A DNA stretch of 64,000 nt from Tretioscincus oriximinensis (GCA_022410635.1 JAJVDF010000213.1:1499476-1563475); one strand, 5' to 3'; positions 13,184 to 26,069 are shown, counted from the stretch's first letter. The notes: generated by a model from the letters alone, not told the origin. Translations and numbers: made by a program.

Positions 13184-13328
13184 TAGGGTTCCCATATAAA
13201 ATCNGGGATAAGAGCGTTCAACCTTTAAAGAATGTTAAAAATAAAAATTAAAAAGACCCACCCACACCAGATACAGCAGCATTTACAAACTGCATCTTTT
13301 CCATCCCAGATTTTATATGGGAAACTTA
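13184..13328. mobile_element. Hairpin MITE-like element with ~25-bp inverted termini
   Basis: The left end reads TAGGGTTCCCATATAAAATC then NGGGAT. The right end, reverse-complemented, reads TAAGTTTCCCATATAAAATC then TGGGAT, giving about 22 of 25 matching positions. The interior contains CATTTACAAACTGCATC, related to GCATTATAAACTGCAC in the copies at 2499 and 38271. It has no coding capacity. The target duplication is not clear; a TA is possible. Confidence 0.65.
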
Positions 13329-15125
13329 ATTTATCTCTGCAGTTTGTATCAAAGGTGGCTAATCAGCACCCCATTACCTAGCTTGCTAAAGAGTTTGGCT
13401 TTCCAACTCTTGATTTGGCAGAATCAGCTAATCTGATCGGGTAGGTCTGGAAATTCTAGGTGTTTTTCTTGGATACCATGTCAGAACATGGTAAACTATT
13501 TCATTTGTATTACATCTCACTTTGTCAAGTGCTGTGCTTTTTTACAATACTGTGCTGTTTTCAGTAAGGAACTGCCCTGCTTTGCAAAAGTAACGTGCTG
13601 TTTTTCAAATAACGTTATTCTAAAATAAATCTTAAACATCTCCATTATAAAGATTCCTTGGCCAACAGCCCATAACAGAAAAAGTCAATAGAAATTGTAC
13701 TCTTAAGAAATCTTATTGAAAAACAGTATCTCAAAGAGCACTGATTTTAGCAATACAAATCTGTGTAAGTTATCAGTTCATTTTACTGACAGTTGTAATG
13801 CAAAACCCACACATTTTCCATTTTACACTTCCCATTCTGAAATGTACTGCTGTTTTTGCCAGTTGGACAGAAGGCTATACCTAACAAGGCAGAAGAACAT
13901 TATTAGTGCCAGAAGCTGTTGGACCAAGACTGACGATAACAAAAGGATGGAGATGGAAGCAGGAGGATTGAAAGCAGATCCTGTTTCATCCTGCACATCC
14001 TGTATTTCCATTGGAGAGCTTACAAGAAGGGTGAAGGAAATCCTTTATTTCTGGCTTCATTAGATAAATATGCCACTCTGACCACCACTTAAATTTCATC
14101 ATGTCAACCTGGGCAGTAATCTTGAATCATAATGTAATTCCCACCATCTATCAAAGAGGATGAAGTATGTATATTTGTATATAAAGATGTAATACAAATA
14201 TCCTCTTATTTTTGTTTAGAAACAACCAATAAAACAAGCAAAACCTATTGAAATCACTGTTGTCCATGGAAAGCAGGAGGGATCTACTGAAATCATGCAT
14301 GAGAAATTTAGAACATTGAGTTGGGGTGGGGGTGGGGAGAGAAAGAGAAATGTATACTTTTTCAAGATCTCTCCTTCTGAGTTGGGAATCTTGAGAGTGG
14401 GCTTTTTGACATCCTAGCCACTAGAAGTCCCATCTGTGGACCTGGTAAGAATGCTTGTCCTTCCTGCTTGTCAGGTAAAGCAAAGGAACCTCAAAAATCA
14501 ATAATCTAATTATGACNCAAATGTTGCTTCAAGGCTTGAACATGTAGAAGCTGCTGAATGCAGGACATACCTGTAGAAAATAAGCAGCTACCCCAAATTT
14601 CCAGCAGGATTTTTGAAAAGTGCCTTGGAGTGTGGGGACTTCCATCCAACAAAGATCTGCTTCAGATATACAAGTCTATTTGGGGAACAACAGTGCTGCA
14701 ATTGCAACAGGGAGCTGGAGATGTGATTCAAATTCTGTGGTAATTTTGGGTAAAGGAATTTATGGTTAGACTCAAATCCTGAGTTCCCTGTTGCACTTCC
14801 AAACTAACCAAATCCACAGAAACTGTGTAAAGATTGATCGTATGTTTTGAGTTTTCCAAGCATGCTTTAAAGCACATAAAGGAATAGTAATTCAAGTCAA
14901 ACGCCGAAGAAAAAGTATATAAAGATTTCTTTTAAGCAATACTTCTCCCACTTATTAACAGACAAGAATTAGGAAATTTTGGTTTTGCTNGGCAATGGCA
15001 GAGTGAAGTTATTTGAATCCAAATTCGTCATTACTTTGACCAAATCCACATGAATGATTAGGGCTCAGAAGGAGTTTTTAGGAAATGACAAGAGTATCCA
15101 GATATCATACTGATGTATACTGGAA

Positions 15126-15312
15126 TTCTGGAGTAACATGCCATCTAGTCCAGCATCCTGTTTCATACAGTGGGCCAATAATTGCACCTGGGCAGTCTAG
15201 AACAGAAGAAGGCAAAATCGTCACCTGTTACATAAGAACATAAGAGGAGCCGTGCTAAAACGGGCTGGAGTCCATCTAGTCCAGCATTCTGTCCCACACA
15301 GAGGCCCATCAA
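15126..15312 (-). mobile_element. Two stacked CR1 3'-end fragments
   Basis: Two minus-oriented copies of the CR1-clade 3' UTR (each with CATCTAGTCCAGCAT...CTG) lie end to end at 15126-15232 and 15233-15312. The second starts with the element's TAAGAACATAAGA terminus. This suggests one short insertion landing beside or within another. Confidence 0.8.
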
Positions 15313-15430
15313 TTTAGGGTTGCCATACTTGGTTTTGGGGACTAAAATATAGTCCCCTCCGGGTTTTAAGGCAAAATCCCGGCTTTTTACGTTCCCCGAT
15401 GAAAAGAAACAGCCTATCCATATCAGTAGA
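15313..15430. repeat. Possible diverged relative of the hairpin elements
   Basis: It starts TTAGGGTTGCCATACTTGG, resembling the TAGGGTTGCCATAT end of the hairpin family, and has inverted blocks around CCGGGTTTT and AAATCCCGGC. It directly abuts the CR1 fragments. The membership is uncertain. Confidence 0.35.
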
Positions 15431-16304
15431 ATCAAACTCTTGTTTTAAGATCATTCCAGCAAATTAATAATAATGCAGAAATAATTAGACAAGAAAATAT
15501 CAAACAATGTAAAAAAGTATGTTACAAACTCTATGAGGCCTATTTAATGACAATAACAAACAAAAAAAACCCAACACATGACTGCCCTAGAAGAAGTCTA
15601 ATAACACAGACTATTCCCTTTGCTCTATATACCACAACCTATGCCATAGTGTTGAACAATTTATTTTTATGTCTTCACATGGCATCCATGACCTTAAAAA
15701 AACATGGTGATGTGCCAGGAGCATGCCAAAACTAAATACTTCAACACAAATTTTAAAAACTGCTAGGTCAGATGTTCAAATAGCATACACATATGGTGCA
15801 AACATGGCATTTTATAAAGTTATAAATCAAGTAAGACTAATCATTGTTGCATATACTCAGCAATATAAATCATGTAGGTCTACGCAAATCTGGTATCTAT
15901 CACTGATTGTGCCTTTGGCTTCAACAACTTGTGGAAATTGGTTATGGGCTGATGCCTGTATGAACTGCTCATTTGTTAGGTAGAAAATTTCGTAATTAAT
16001 TACTTTTCAACGGAATGGTGAAAGGTATTCTGATCCAAACTCGGGAACATAATACAAAGGATTTATTCTCCATTCTTCTAAAACAATGATTTAATGAAGA
16101 ATAATGATATTCTACCCACCACATGGATTTATTAGGATCTGTTAATAAGACTGAAGAAAGCAAATCTCAGTTATAGTCTTTGGAATTATTTCATATCTTA
16201 AAAGCAGGTACATTTCAATGATAATTTTGGAGAGTGTGTGTGGGGGAAGAGAGAGGATATCACATACAAACACACACACTGACATGCCAAGGCCTGCAAG
16301 TATG

Positions 16305-16830
16305 AGAAGTTTATTTATTTATTTAGGAATTTATATCCTGATTTTCACCAAAGGTCCCAGGAAGAGTAACAGAAGATTAAAAGCTATCCACACTCCTTGG
16401 AAGGTCAAATGCAGAAGGAATTAAGAATTGAAAGCCTAGTTGAAGAGGTGCGTTTTTATAAGACACCCAAAACTATACAGTGTAAGCACCTGTCAAGCCT
16501 CTGGAGGGGAGGCTATTCCAGAGTGTGGGAGCCACCACGCAGAAGGCCCTCCTGCATGCCCTTATACTTTGCATCTCTGAAAAAGGAGGAACTATCAGAA
16601 AACCTACTCCTTGAGATCTGAGTTCACAGGCAGGTATATATGGGAGAAGGTATTCCTTCAGATTAGCTAGGGTCCAAGCCGTTTAAGTGTTTGTATGCTA
16701 ATGTCAACGCTTTGAATTGGGCTTGGTAGCAAATAGGCAGCCAGTGCAGATCTTTAAGAACTGGCATAATATGCGTCTGGCCAGAGTCTTCCATCAACAG
16801 TTGAGCTGGACCATCTACTATACATACTGT
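16305..16830 (-). repeat. Old interspersed repeat with a TTTA-type tail, minus orientation
   Basis: A TTTATTTATTTATTTAGGAA end and TTATATCCTGATTTTCACCAAAGG mark the 3' terminus on the minus strand. The body contains CTATTCCAGAGTGTGGGAGC and GCAAATAGGCAGCCAGTGCAG. The block around 60340-60660 has the same layout (TTTA tail, ACAGATACATTTTCACC, GGAAAGAATTCCACAATTTG) and is probably a second copy. I recognise this as a dispersed reptile repeat but cannot name the family. Short ORFs in it are not conserved genes. Confidence 0.6.
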
Positions 16831-16910
16831 ATATCAACAAATTAAAATTAGATTCTGGAAATAAAAGATATAAATAAAAATAATGACACATAATTATATC
16901 ACGAAATTAA

Positions 16911-17028
16911 TTTCCTCTGTTCGGGCTCCCCAGGTGCATCTGGTGGGCCTCTGTGTGACACAGAATGCTGGACTTGATGGGCTGTGGCCTGATCCAGTAT
17001 GGCTCTTCTTATGTTCTTATGTTCTTAA
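16911..17028 (+). mobile_element. CR1-clade 3' end
   Basis: This is a short 5'-truncated insertion with CAGGTGCATCTGGTGGGCCT, CAGAATGCTGGACTTGATGG and the TTCTTATGTTCTTATGTTCT terminus. The same 3' end recurs at 18955, 35295, 39846, 59097 and 62245. Confidence 0.9.
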
Positions 17029-18084
17029 TTTATTACTTTTTATCACTTTATGTTTAATTACTTATTACGCTCTCTCTAAGGGTGCATTAAGGGTGAATCC
17101 TTCATTTGTATGTAGCAAAATTCCTAAATATCACATTACAAAAGACTTACTCTAGCTCTTTTTCTTCCTCATGAATTTGTCAATAGCTCCCATGCTGTCT
17201 CACTGAAAGTGGTTCAGGTAAAGATTCATACCGGCCTTAAGATAAAATTCTTAGCATGTTCCAGCTATTCTGAATAGCTTATTCTGTTAGAATCATTTCA
17301 AGTGCATTATGTAGCATTTTAAAACCTCCACCATACTAGCATCTCAAGTCCTCGCTAACATCAGAAAATAAACTTCAAGAAAAACAAGCTTCCTTGGAGT
17401 ATCAGTTCCATATGAAAATGTCCAAAAATCAGTCTTGCCCACGTAATTATTTGTATATATTACAAAAGCACTGTATGATGAACTCATGTGCAGGATACTT
17501 TTTCTAAAAAACCCACATATTTCAAATAAACAAAGTCAAAGAACAGGATACATTAATCTTTAATTCACTAGTATCACAGATAGCTGCTTCTGGTATCATC
17601 ATAGCAGTTTAACCACTTTCACTTTAATTGAGCACACTCTTCTGAACTCATAAAGTTTGTCCAGTAAGCCATTTTGACTATGGGACATATGGATTTAGTA
17701 GAATTCTTAATGGAATTCAGACTCCTTTAAAATGAATTTGACAGAGGTACATGTATGTTTTGGAGATCCCAGTCCATTAACAGCTATTATCTTCTGGTGA
17801 ACCTTTCAGATGTTATCTTTAATTTTATTGGGTCCCAGACAAGCCATTCTGTAAACAAAGTGAGCTTTTTGATACATAAAGGACTAGAATCCAGGAGAAA
17901 GGGTTTTTTTTATTGAGGACATAGAGAGGCTGTTTCCACTGCTTCACTCATTTCTATGCAGCACCAATGTCTCAGACTTCCAAGCAATTTCTGTATCATA
18001 CATTTTAGAGGCGTACTCCTGATTGGCTACACTAGAAAAACAGCTGGGTGACACAGAGCATGCTGGTAGCTATTAAAATTCCCA

Positions 18085-18345
18085 GGCTCTATCCAGTTTA
18101 ATTCCTCTGCTGTTCTTTCTAAGAAAACCAAATCTGTTGCAGGTAAATTCCCTCTGTCTTCTTCAGTGAAAACTGAAGCAAAAAATTCATTTAATCTCTC
18201 TGCAACAGGCAGACATTAGACTGCCTGTTCTGTACCCGGATCGTAAGCGGACGTCTTTCCCTAATTCTTTAATATATCCATTAATACTGCATTCCTCTGT
18301 TCGGGAGGGGGGAGGGATGGATTTTTTTTTTATCACAACTCTTCC
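18085..18345 (-). mobile_element. CR1-clade internal pol fragment
   Basis: This minus-strand sequence matches the region just upstream of the reverse-transcriptase core in the copy at 9513-11395; TATCCAGTTTAATTCCTCTG is shared with 11207-11226. It is degenerate and has no open frame. Confidence 0.6.
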
Positions 18346-18869
18346 TCGTGTTGTCAGTCTTCCTCATTTATACAAGATGGTTGGCAGGTGAGATCATTCA
18401 TAGATTAATCTACATCCGTTCTCATAAATAGTCTAGACTAGAGAAACTGAAATGGGATGAAACTATAAAAATCACAACCTATTATATCTGAAAAAATTAT
18501 TTTGTTGCATAATCAATACATTCTAATCTTATTAATTTTGCCTCCCCACAGCAAAGACAATGTGGACTATGCTGGTCAAAGACATTAACAATACCTCATC
18601 AATGTCTGTCAACTGCTTTAGTGTTGGGCTAATTGCAGCTGTGAAAAGTCAATCACTCACTTATTTTTTTTTATTTTTCATGAGATCATGGTTTCTGATC
18701 AGAAAAATGTCAACAGACATAAACATAAACATAACTATTCAGAAAACCACCACTGTCGTTGAATTTCCTGCAACAGTGATATTACATAGCAGATGCATTG
18801 GGACCAACAGAGAATGAGTCAGATATGTCTGATATTCCCAGTATGATACTGAAACCTTTTTTTTACAAT

Positions 18870-19372
18870 GCATGTAATATTGTAGATACTAGCATTGACT
18901 TACAAGGCCCTAAACAGTTTGGGGCCCAAACATCTGAAGAGACACCACCACCCATATTTTGCTTTCCTCTGTTTGGACTGCCCAGGTGCATCTGGTGGGC
19001 CTCTGTGTGACACAGAATGCTGGACTCGATGGGCTGTGGCCTGATCCAATATGGCTCTTCTTATGCTCTTATGTTCTTATGCCCACATACTAAGATTTTC
19101 TGATAAGGCTCTCCTGATAGTCCTATCCCTTCAGTCATCAAGGGGGTACAGAAATGTGATAGCCCCCAATTTGTGATAGTCATTCAGACATCTGGTAAAG
19201 AGGCACCTGTTTGCCCTTGCTTTCAGCTGAGCCCAAAATTCCCCTCTCCTTGAAGGCGCTGTTCTATTTTTCATTGTTCTATTTTAATCTGTTTTATGTT
19301 TTTTTATTGTGATATGCCCTGAAACTTTTGCATGCAGGGCAGAATATAAATGTAAGTAAGTGAATAAATATG
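18870..19372 (+). mobile_element. L2-like LINE 3' end carrying a nested CR1 3' end
   Basis: The outer element reads TACAAGGCCCTAAACAGTTT then GGGGCC on the left. After the insert it continues to a 3' end with ATTGTGATATGCCCTGAAAC and GGGCAGAATATAAATGTAAG. The inner CR1 3' end occupies about 18955-19083 and ends in TTCTTATGCTCTTATGTTCT. The order shows CR1 inserted into an already resident L2-like copy. Confidence 0.7.
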
Positions 19373-21404
19373 GAAGCAGCAGGGTTGTTATTCTTACAAG
19401 CAACCTTGCATAAGATTAAACACAGGCAAAAATGTACAGCAATTTAATAAACCTCAACCAAGGGCTTTTTTCGTAACATAAAAAAGTTAAGCACAGACAG
19501 CACTTAAAGTTCATGACTTTTGCCACTGCCAAATTCAAGATTGCGTTGCGATTTGGCCTTTCAAGTTTTCCTACTGAATCTTTTATGGCTTGTGTATAGT
19601 AGCAAGCCTGCCAATTCCTGGTTGAAACTGCTTTATGCAGAAGTGGACATAAGCATGATTTATCCACTAACCTTTAGTTTTCAAACTCAAACATTTTAAA
19701 GGAATTTATCTAAAGCATTCCAGTTTCCACAGGAAATTAATTAAATAAACATTTCTCCATGGAAAATCCAAAGTCGAAACTCCAAGAAAGCAGTAAACTT
19801 ATCAATTCTCTTATGTTCCTCAATAAATCTTGGATGTGAATATCAGTTAAGAAGGTACTTGTACAAATTAGAAAATTGACTGGATCAAGCATTCACAGAC
19901 GGGTCAACTGAGTTTTTTCCTTGCTATATTACTTTGACTCTGTTACTCAATTTGATTCAAACTTCAGAATACAAATCCAAATTGCCTTCCTATTTAACTA
20001 AGAAGTTAAATAGCTAATAATTACAGTCAAATGTTAGCTTTAAGGTATAAATAAAATCAGAGATTTAAATGAGTTGTGTAATTTTCAGACACAGAACATT
20101 GTATTTTTAAATCATTAATTGTCCAGAAATGTCAGTATTTCACTCATCTTATTAATCATCCTATACTATAAAGTACAAACTGAGCTGGGACCCATGACGT
20201 GATGTTGCCTACAATCCCCACTTGGAGTGTGCAGTTGTGGCTGGAGGATGATAGCCCTTCAGCCAGCGACAGCGGTGTCACACAACATTTCCCTGACCCA
20301 CCACCACCTGCAGGTCAAGCCCCACAGTATAGTGCAGTTATTTACAAGGTAAGAGTTATTCAAGATTTTTCAAAAGTTAAGGGGTCAATTTTTGCTAGAA
20401 ATCCAAAATACTTTGTGTGTAGAGAAAGAGGGAAAAGAGCATTGTAACAATAATAAATAAGTACAGTGATCATGTTACAACTTCCATTGTATATTGGCTA
20501 GTATGTGTCACCTAATAAAAGCACAGTGAAGATAAAATGAAGGGTAACAGAATAATGTTGAAAGCTTTGAGCTCTTTGAAACTTTTCTGTAGCATATTCA
20601 GAAACGATGTCCTTCAGCAGGCACACTTATACACCCTAGCAGCAGTAAAGCTAGACCTGAGCCTTGCACAGGGGATCCTGGTGCTACTCACAGAGGCAGA
20701 TACTTTACTTTACTCATACATGGATGATTGCTAGAGTGACGCAGTGGAGGAGTCGCAGAGCAGCGATTGGATCCTTGCCTTTGATGTTGCTAAGCTGTCT
20801 TTAATTCACATTTGCATTGTCCTACTTTCAGACTGAAGGTTTATCTTTCTGTCACAGTAATCCTCCTGGTTGCTCCCCCCCGTGTGCTTACTGGAGGCAA
20901 TGGTTCTTTAGACTGAATGGTTCCTGGCACTAGCCCTTGACTGTGTTTCAACAGAGAACATGAGGCATAAGAAGTGTGGTATACACCCCAGTAGCACTCG
21001 TGGGTTGAAGCACTCCAGCAAAAATACTTGGCATCTGGAAATCATTCTATGCAGCACTGTTCCTGCAAATCTCTCTGATGCCATTTGTCACCTTCCGGAG
21101 ATCCTACATAATGGCCACATAATTTAACAACGCTACAATTGATCCAGACTGATTTTTCTTCTGTCTGAAAATGACCAACCTCCAATGTCATTCCTGTGAC
21201 TATGGAAAACCCTTACTGCATCTATGAAATAAGGAGACTTTCTTTCCCATGAGAGTAAGAAATGTGGCATAAAAATATTAGGGGCCAGCTTCTGGGACAG
21301 GAACAAACACGTTTGGTGATACAGTTCTATGACAGTAAATAGTATGAATACAGCCCTCTTATCTAATTACAAGCATGCTCCTGGAGAGGAAAATCATGTC
21401 CACC

Positions 21405-21465
21405 ACGTTGAGTTGCTGAATAAAAAGGCAGGATATAAACTCAAAAGGACATAAATAAATATTTG
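21405..21465 (+). repeat. SINE/LINE 3'-tail fragment
   Basis: GTTGAGTTGCTGAATAAAAA, then GGCAGGATATAAACTC and an A-rich TAAATAAAT end, is the terminal part of a SINE or LINE. No body can be recognised upstream. Confidence 0.45.
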
Positions 21466-22379
21466 CTGTATAAGATANATTTTCTGCAGAACATATATGG
21501 TTGCTTACATGATATAAGTAGTTCTTTCAAATAACTCAGGATAGCAGATGTTTGCTACTATAGTTTCAGCATTTGTAGATCCTTTCTTTAGCAAATTCAG
21601 TGGCATTCATAGAATGACCTTGGCATTGAATTGCAGAGAGGGAAAGAGAAGTTAGCAAGAATGAAACTGTAACCTTTGCTACTAAGCAGGCAAATGGTAA
21701 TGTACAAGCATTATGGAAAAGACACCGGAATGTAGAAAGATTTAGTATTCAAATAAAAACAAATATTCTCCACCTAAGATGACAACCCATGCTGTTGCTG
21801 GCACCAAATTTTATGAGTAACTAAGGGTCAACTTTATTTCAGAGATTTACTTTTCATGTAGGAAAAAACAAATACTAATTGGGATGTGCAATCACATATT
21901 GCCCAGTGTGGAATCAACCATAGTTTGCACTAACTTGTGCACTACAGGGCCTATACTAAGATATAAGGTATTATGTGGAAAAGACCTAAATCTGCTGACA
22001 CTGAACAGTGTAATCACTTTCCATTTCTAACACTTTGTATCTTGTGTGTTCTACCACTGTGAGAAATCTATGTAACAGGAAAAGTGACCCAGCTCCAGAA
22101 GACTTAACAAAATGTTTTAAAAGCACTGGTTCCAGGTTCCAGTGCAGAACTTGTGGTAGGGGGCTCAACTTGTTATCTTTATGCTTATCCATAGTGGTTT
22201 TAGACAATCCCTAAGACAATATTGACAGGATCAGAAGAAGCCATGTATTTATTACACCCTTTAAAAAGTCTAAAAAGTGAGTCACATAGGACCTTATGTT
22301 ACAAAAGTCATACTTGTTATCCCTAAGATCTTACATTTTAAATGTTTCACAAATGTCTCTTTCTAGAAAGATGTTCAGC

Positions 22380-22780
22380 TGAAAAACCTATAAGCTTAAT
22401 TCCTTCTTCCAATCTCTTTTAAAAATAGGTATTTCATTGGCTCTCTTCCAGTCAGCAGATGATTGTGTATTTTTGTTAAGAAGTCCAGAATCTCACCTTT
22501 TTAATATGCAATTATTCCTGGAGGATGCCATCTGGACATGGTGATTTGTTGATGTTTAATTTGTCAATAGGCCTAACCAATTCTCTCATCATCATTACTC
22601 GCTTCAGTTTGTCAGATTGCCTTTCTGAGAAAATAAGATTCAAAGAAGGTATTTCTAAAATCATACTCCTGTTAAAAATGTAGTAAGGATGCATTCAGTT
22701 TGTCTGCAACTTCCTTTTACATTGTAATACACCTTTGTCTCTATCATTGTCTAAATCTGTCACAACCATATCTTCTTATT
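22380..22780 (-). mobile_element. CR1-clade pol fragment
   Basis: On the minus strand a degraded frame (22512-22694) contains LNINKSPCPDGI, the conserved Asn-Lys-Ser-Pro-Gly-Pro-Asp-Gly block at the start of CR1-clade reverse transcriptases, with one glycine changed to cysteine. The flanks show further degraded pol sequence. Confidence 0.7.
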
Positions 22781-23084
22781 AGCAGCAATGTCAGATTTCA
22801 TAATATTCGAGTTGGGATCACAAAAGCTGTTTCCAGACAGTAAGATGAAAACAGAGGGACTTGTTTGGATCGTGCAACTGCTTCTCATCGTCCCTACTAA
22901 ACATCAAATGTCCAGACAAAGTAGTTTCTATTGTTATATCAGCTTTGGAGTTCCTTTTCCCATAATAGTGACACTAGGATCACCCATGCAGCATTTTATT
23001 AACCCAATATTATTGTGGCCTAAACTCAGGTTCTAGACCTTGTCATGATGTAGCCAAAGATGACTCCACAAGAAAGAAGATGAC

Positions 23085-23340
23085 AGCAAGGAACTGGGTT
23101 CTTATATCCCACTTTTCTCACTCGAAGGAACTCAAAGCACCTTACAAGCTATTTTTCACCCAAACTCTTGTATTATATCTTTCCCAACACATTGTGATGG
23201 TATTTATTCATCTACATGTGATTTCTCATTTTTTAACAGCTAGGTTAACTAACGCCAGGAGAGTGACCTTCTCCATGGCAGACGCATGGGCCTCGAACAA
23301 ACAATCTTTGTTGAAAGGCCTGATTTTAATCTCTGCACCA
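23085..23340 (-). repeat. Sauria-like SINE, minus orientation, degraded
   Basis: The left edge, CTGGGTTCTTATATCCCACT then TTTCTCACTCGAAGGAACTC, is the reverse complement of the GAGTCC-CTTCG-GTGAGAAAAG-GGGGTATAAGAACC 3' domain shared by the (TTC)-tailed SINEs. The right part resembles the reverse complement of a tRNA-like head region (TCGAACAAACAATC). It is old and weakly conserved. Confidence 0.5.
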
Positions 23341-25248
23341 CCATGCCACACCTGCTGGCACAGAAAAAGTACTGCTTTAATTGCTGCACTTTCCCTGTAG
23401 TGGGAAAAACCATTCAAGAGTGGATAGTCTTGGTCCAGTCCAGAAGCCATATGCTCCACTGGAATTCAATCTACATTGTCCAGATTAAGAAATATAAATG
23501 TGAAAATATTCTATTATTTTTGTGCATTCCAGGCATCCAGCAGGAGAAAGAGAAAGGCATAAGTTAATCTGCAGGTTCAGTTTTCTAATATATTATTTTG
23601 TAATTATATACAGTAGCTTCATCCACCTTTCTGAGTTCACAACTTGCAAAATGTGAGTATTAAACACGACCTAAATTCATATATTTATAAGTTTAGGCCC
23701 AAAGTAGTTGGTTCCAGCAACATTTTGACAAAGAGAGGTCAGAAATCAGCATTCATTAGTTCTTTTCATTTCTACGAGTTTCAGGATAAGTAGCTTTTGT
23801 TGAGCCATAACCCTAGCAAAGACAGGGAGAGCAGTGAATAAAATAATCAGTCAGTCAAAAAAGAAAAAGGAAGAGAAAATAGTACTAAAAATTTATTTTA
23901 CTAGAAGGTCTCTGACTGCTTTTAGTAAAGAATGAAACCCAGCCTGACTGTTAACTTGGCCTCATTCATCGCACTGCTATAAGCTTCCAAAGAAATGCCC
24001 ATTAAAATGTTATTTGAGTAACATAAAAGCAAGATTATTTTTTAAACCAAAAATTTGAAATGTACTTATTTTCTCACAAATTTCAAGTAATTTCAGTGAA
24101 TGCTTTCAAAGTGCTGTAATGATGGTACAACCCAAGCATTAATAAGCCCTAATCAAACAGTCAAACCCCCTTTTTCCCCCGTGAATGAAATATGGCAGCA
24201 ATTTGACATCCCAGCAGTGCCTTGCTCTTCTGAACCCTGGCAGTGACCCAAGAGATTTGCACTCCACTGCTAATCAGAGACCCAGCCAAGGCTATTTCCC
24301 ACGACATAGCTGAAATTCTCCTGCTGCTTACCTTGTCTGTTTCAGTTACCAAGCCACACTGAAGCTATTTGCTGTACTTCCAGACTGTCAATCATGGCAC
24401 ACTTCTGCTAGATACTTCCACTAATGCATTACTTCAACCTTGCTCAGAGATGCTACAGAGTAGATAAAACAGTTCTTGACTATTTCCTAAGAATGTCTGT
24501 GGCAAAAGATAATTATTCCCACTATAAACACACTAAGAACAAAAAGGATAGTAGATTCTTGTGTATTAAGCTGAAGGTTAAGTGTTTAAAGATATAGAAG
24601 TTATTTACTACTGGGAATTCTGGTTGAGCCTTGGAGGCTCCTCATAAGATTCGTAACTTTAAAAATCCATAACAGAGGCATGTCACTATGTACAAGTTTA
24701 AAATATAATACAATTTAAAAATTCTAATAGCCCATGTTAAATATGACCCTGATCTGATGAGCTGGTGAAAAAGGAGATGACCCATTGCTGAAGGATGTTC
24801 TATGATCATGTGGGAAACATCTCCAATAAAATCCAGCTCAGAGAATTGCAGTCTTACTCAACCCCAAAGCTACAAATACTCCCTACTACAGAGTATCTTC
24901 TCCATCCCTCTGTCTCTTATTATAAAATTCTTGTCTCTCTCTCATCCTATATCTTTAAACAGAGTGCAGAAAACACACATATTTGATTATTTATCCCATA
25001 TGTCACAGAAACAATTCTGGTGAATTCCACCTCACAAAGGGTAATGTGAAAGTATAGGACAAAGTAATCCTTACAAAATCAAGATGGAATGACTAGACCT
25101 CTTCAGACTTGAAAGATGGTGTTTAAGAAGAGTTCCCATTGGGAAATATAAAATTATGCATTGGGTGGAAAAGATGGATAGAAAAATATGTTCTCTCTAC
25201 TGCACAATAATAGGGGGCTATCCTATATATGAGAGAGCATTTGTGATT

Positions 25249-25313
25249 GTCCATCCAGTCAGACAGCGAGGGGGCTGTACCTACTGCATCTCTCGCTGTC
25301 TGATTGGAGGGAA
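25249..25313. repeat. Long inverted repeat (hairpin)
   Basis: The arms at 25249-25270 and 25292-25313 match at 19 of 22 positions, with a 21-nt loop. The inner 15 bases (CAGTCAGACAGCGAG) differ at one position. The hairpin sits at the left of a locally GC-rich block (about 25240-25560) that I could not assign to a repeat family. Confidence 0.75.
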
Positions 25314-25609
25314 TAACACTGCAGCAGCAGAACAAAGACAAAACAAAATGAAGGACAGACCCCAGGCTGCCAGCCTGCCTTGTCCTCCTGAACTCAGCCA
25401 AGGTGTAGGCAGCACAAGCGGGTCAGTGGCATCCAGGCAGCATCAGGTTTGGCCTTGGGGAGCCAAACCAGGCCAGCCACCTCCCCCAGCTATCCATGCC
25501 TGCCAACTGCATCTGGGCAAGGGCAGTTAGTGGAGCTGGTTGGCCAGGGGACTGGGGAATGAAGGCTAGAGCCCGAGATCATTGCCAATACCGAACTTAG
25601 GCTAATTCC

Positions 25610-25865
25610 CCTTGTAAGAACATTATAGGAGCTCTGCTGAATGGGGCCACCATCCATCTAATTCAATATTCTGTCTCAGACAGTGTCCCACCAATTACAC
25701 CTGGGCTCACTGAAGCAGGAGACAAAACTTTCACCTATTCTTCACTCTCTGCAAATGGTATTTAGGAGTATTTCCTGTTGCTTCATCCCAGAGGCAACAT
25801 CAAGATATGCATCTTAGTAGCTGTTGAAACACTTAGCTTCTATGAATTTGTCTAATCCTATAAAG
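25610..25865 (-). mobile_element. CR1-clade 3' end, minus orientation
   Basis: It reads from TAAGAACATTATAGGAGCTC through CATCTAATTCAATATTCTGT, TTGCTTCATCCCAGAGGCAA and on into the region ending the pol frame. This is the reverse complement of the 3' end seen in the plus-strand copies. Confidence 0.75.
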
Positions 25866-26069
25866 CTGAAGGACAGACAATTTTTGTTCCTGTTTTTAGA
25901 TCAATTTTATTAACTATGCTAGTAAGGTATGGCCAAATAATTTTTCACACAGAAAGTCTAAGAAATTTACTACTATAAGAGATGGTGACAAAAAGCAGTC
26001 CTGATAGCACTGAATTGCATGAATTGCAGGAATTCATGGAGGCCAGGAGTATCAATGGCTAACAAGCAT

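Noticed and set aside
20163..20330. Possible Helitron 5' end (TCCTATACTATAAAG)
   Set aside because: The start resembles some Helitrons, but no 3' hairpin with a CTRR end was found downstream, so the call is unsupported.
24161..24352. 63-codon minus-strand ORF next to a possible splice donor
   Set aside because: There is no recognisable family motif, no matching acceptor, and it is not a SLIT repeat.
25123..25530. Overlapping ORFs of 92 and 124 codons on opposite strands
   Set aside because: They are open because the block is locally GC-rich. No similarity, signal or splice structure is visible.
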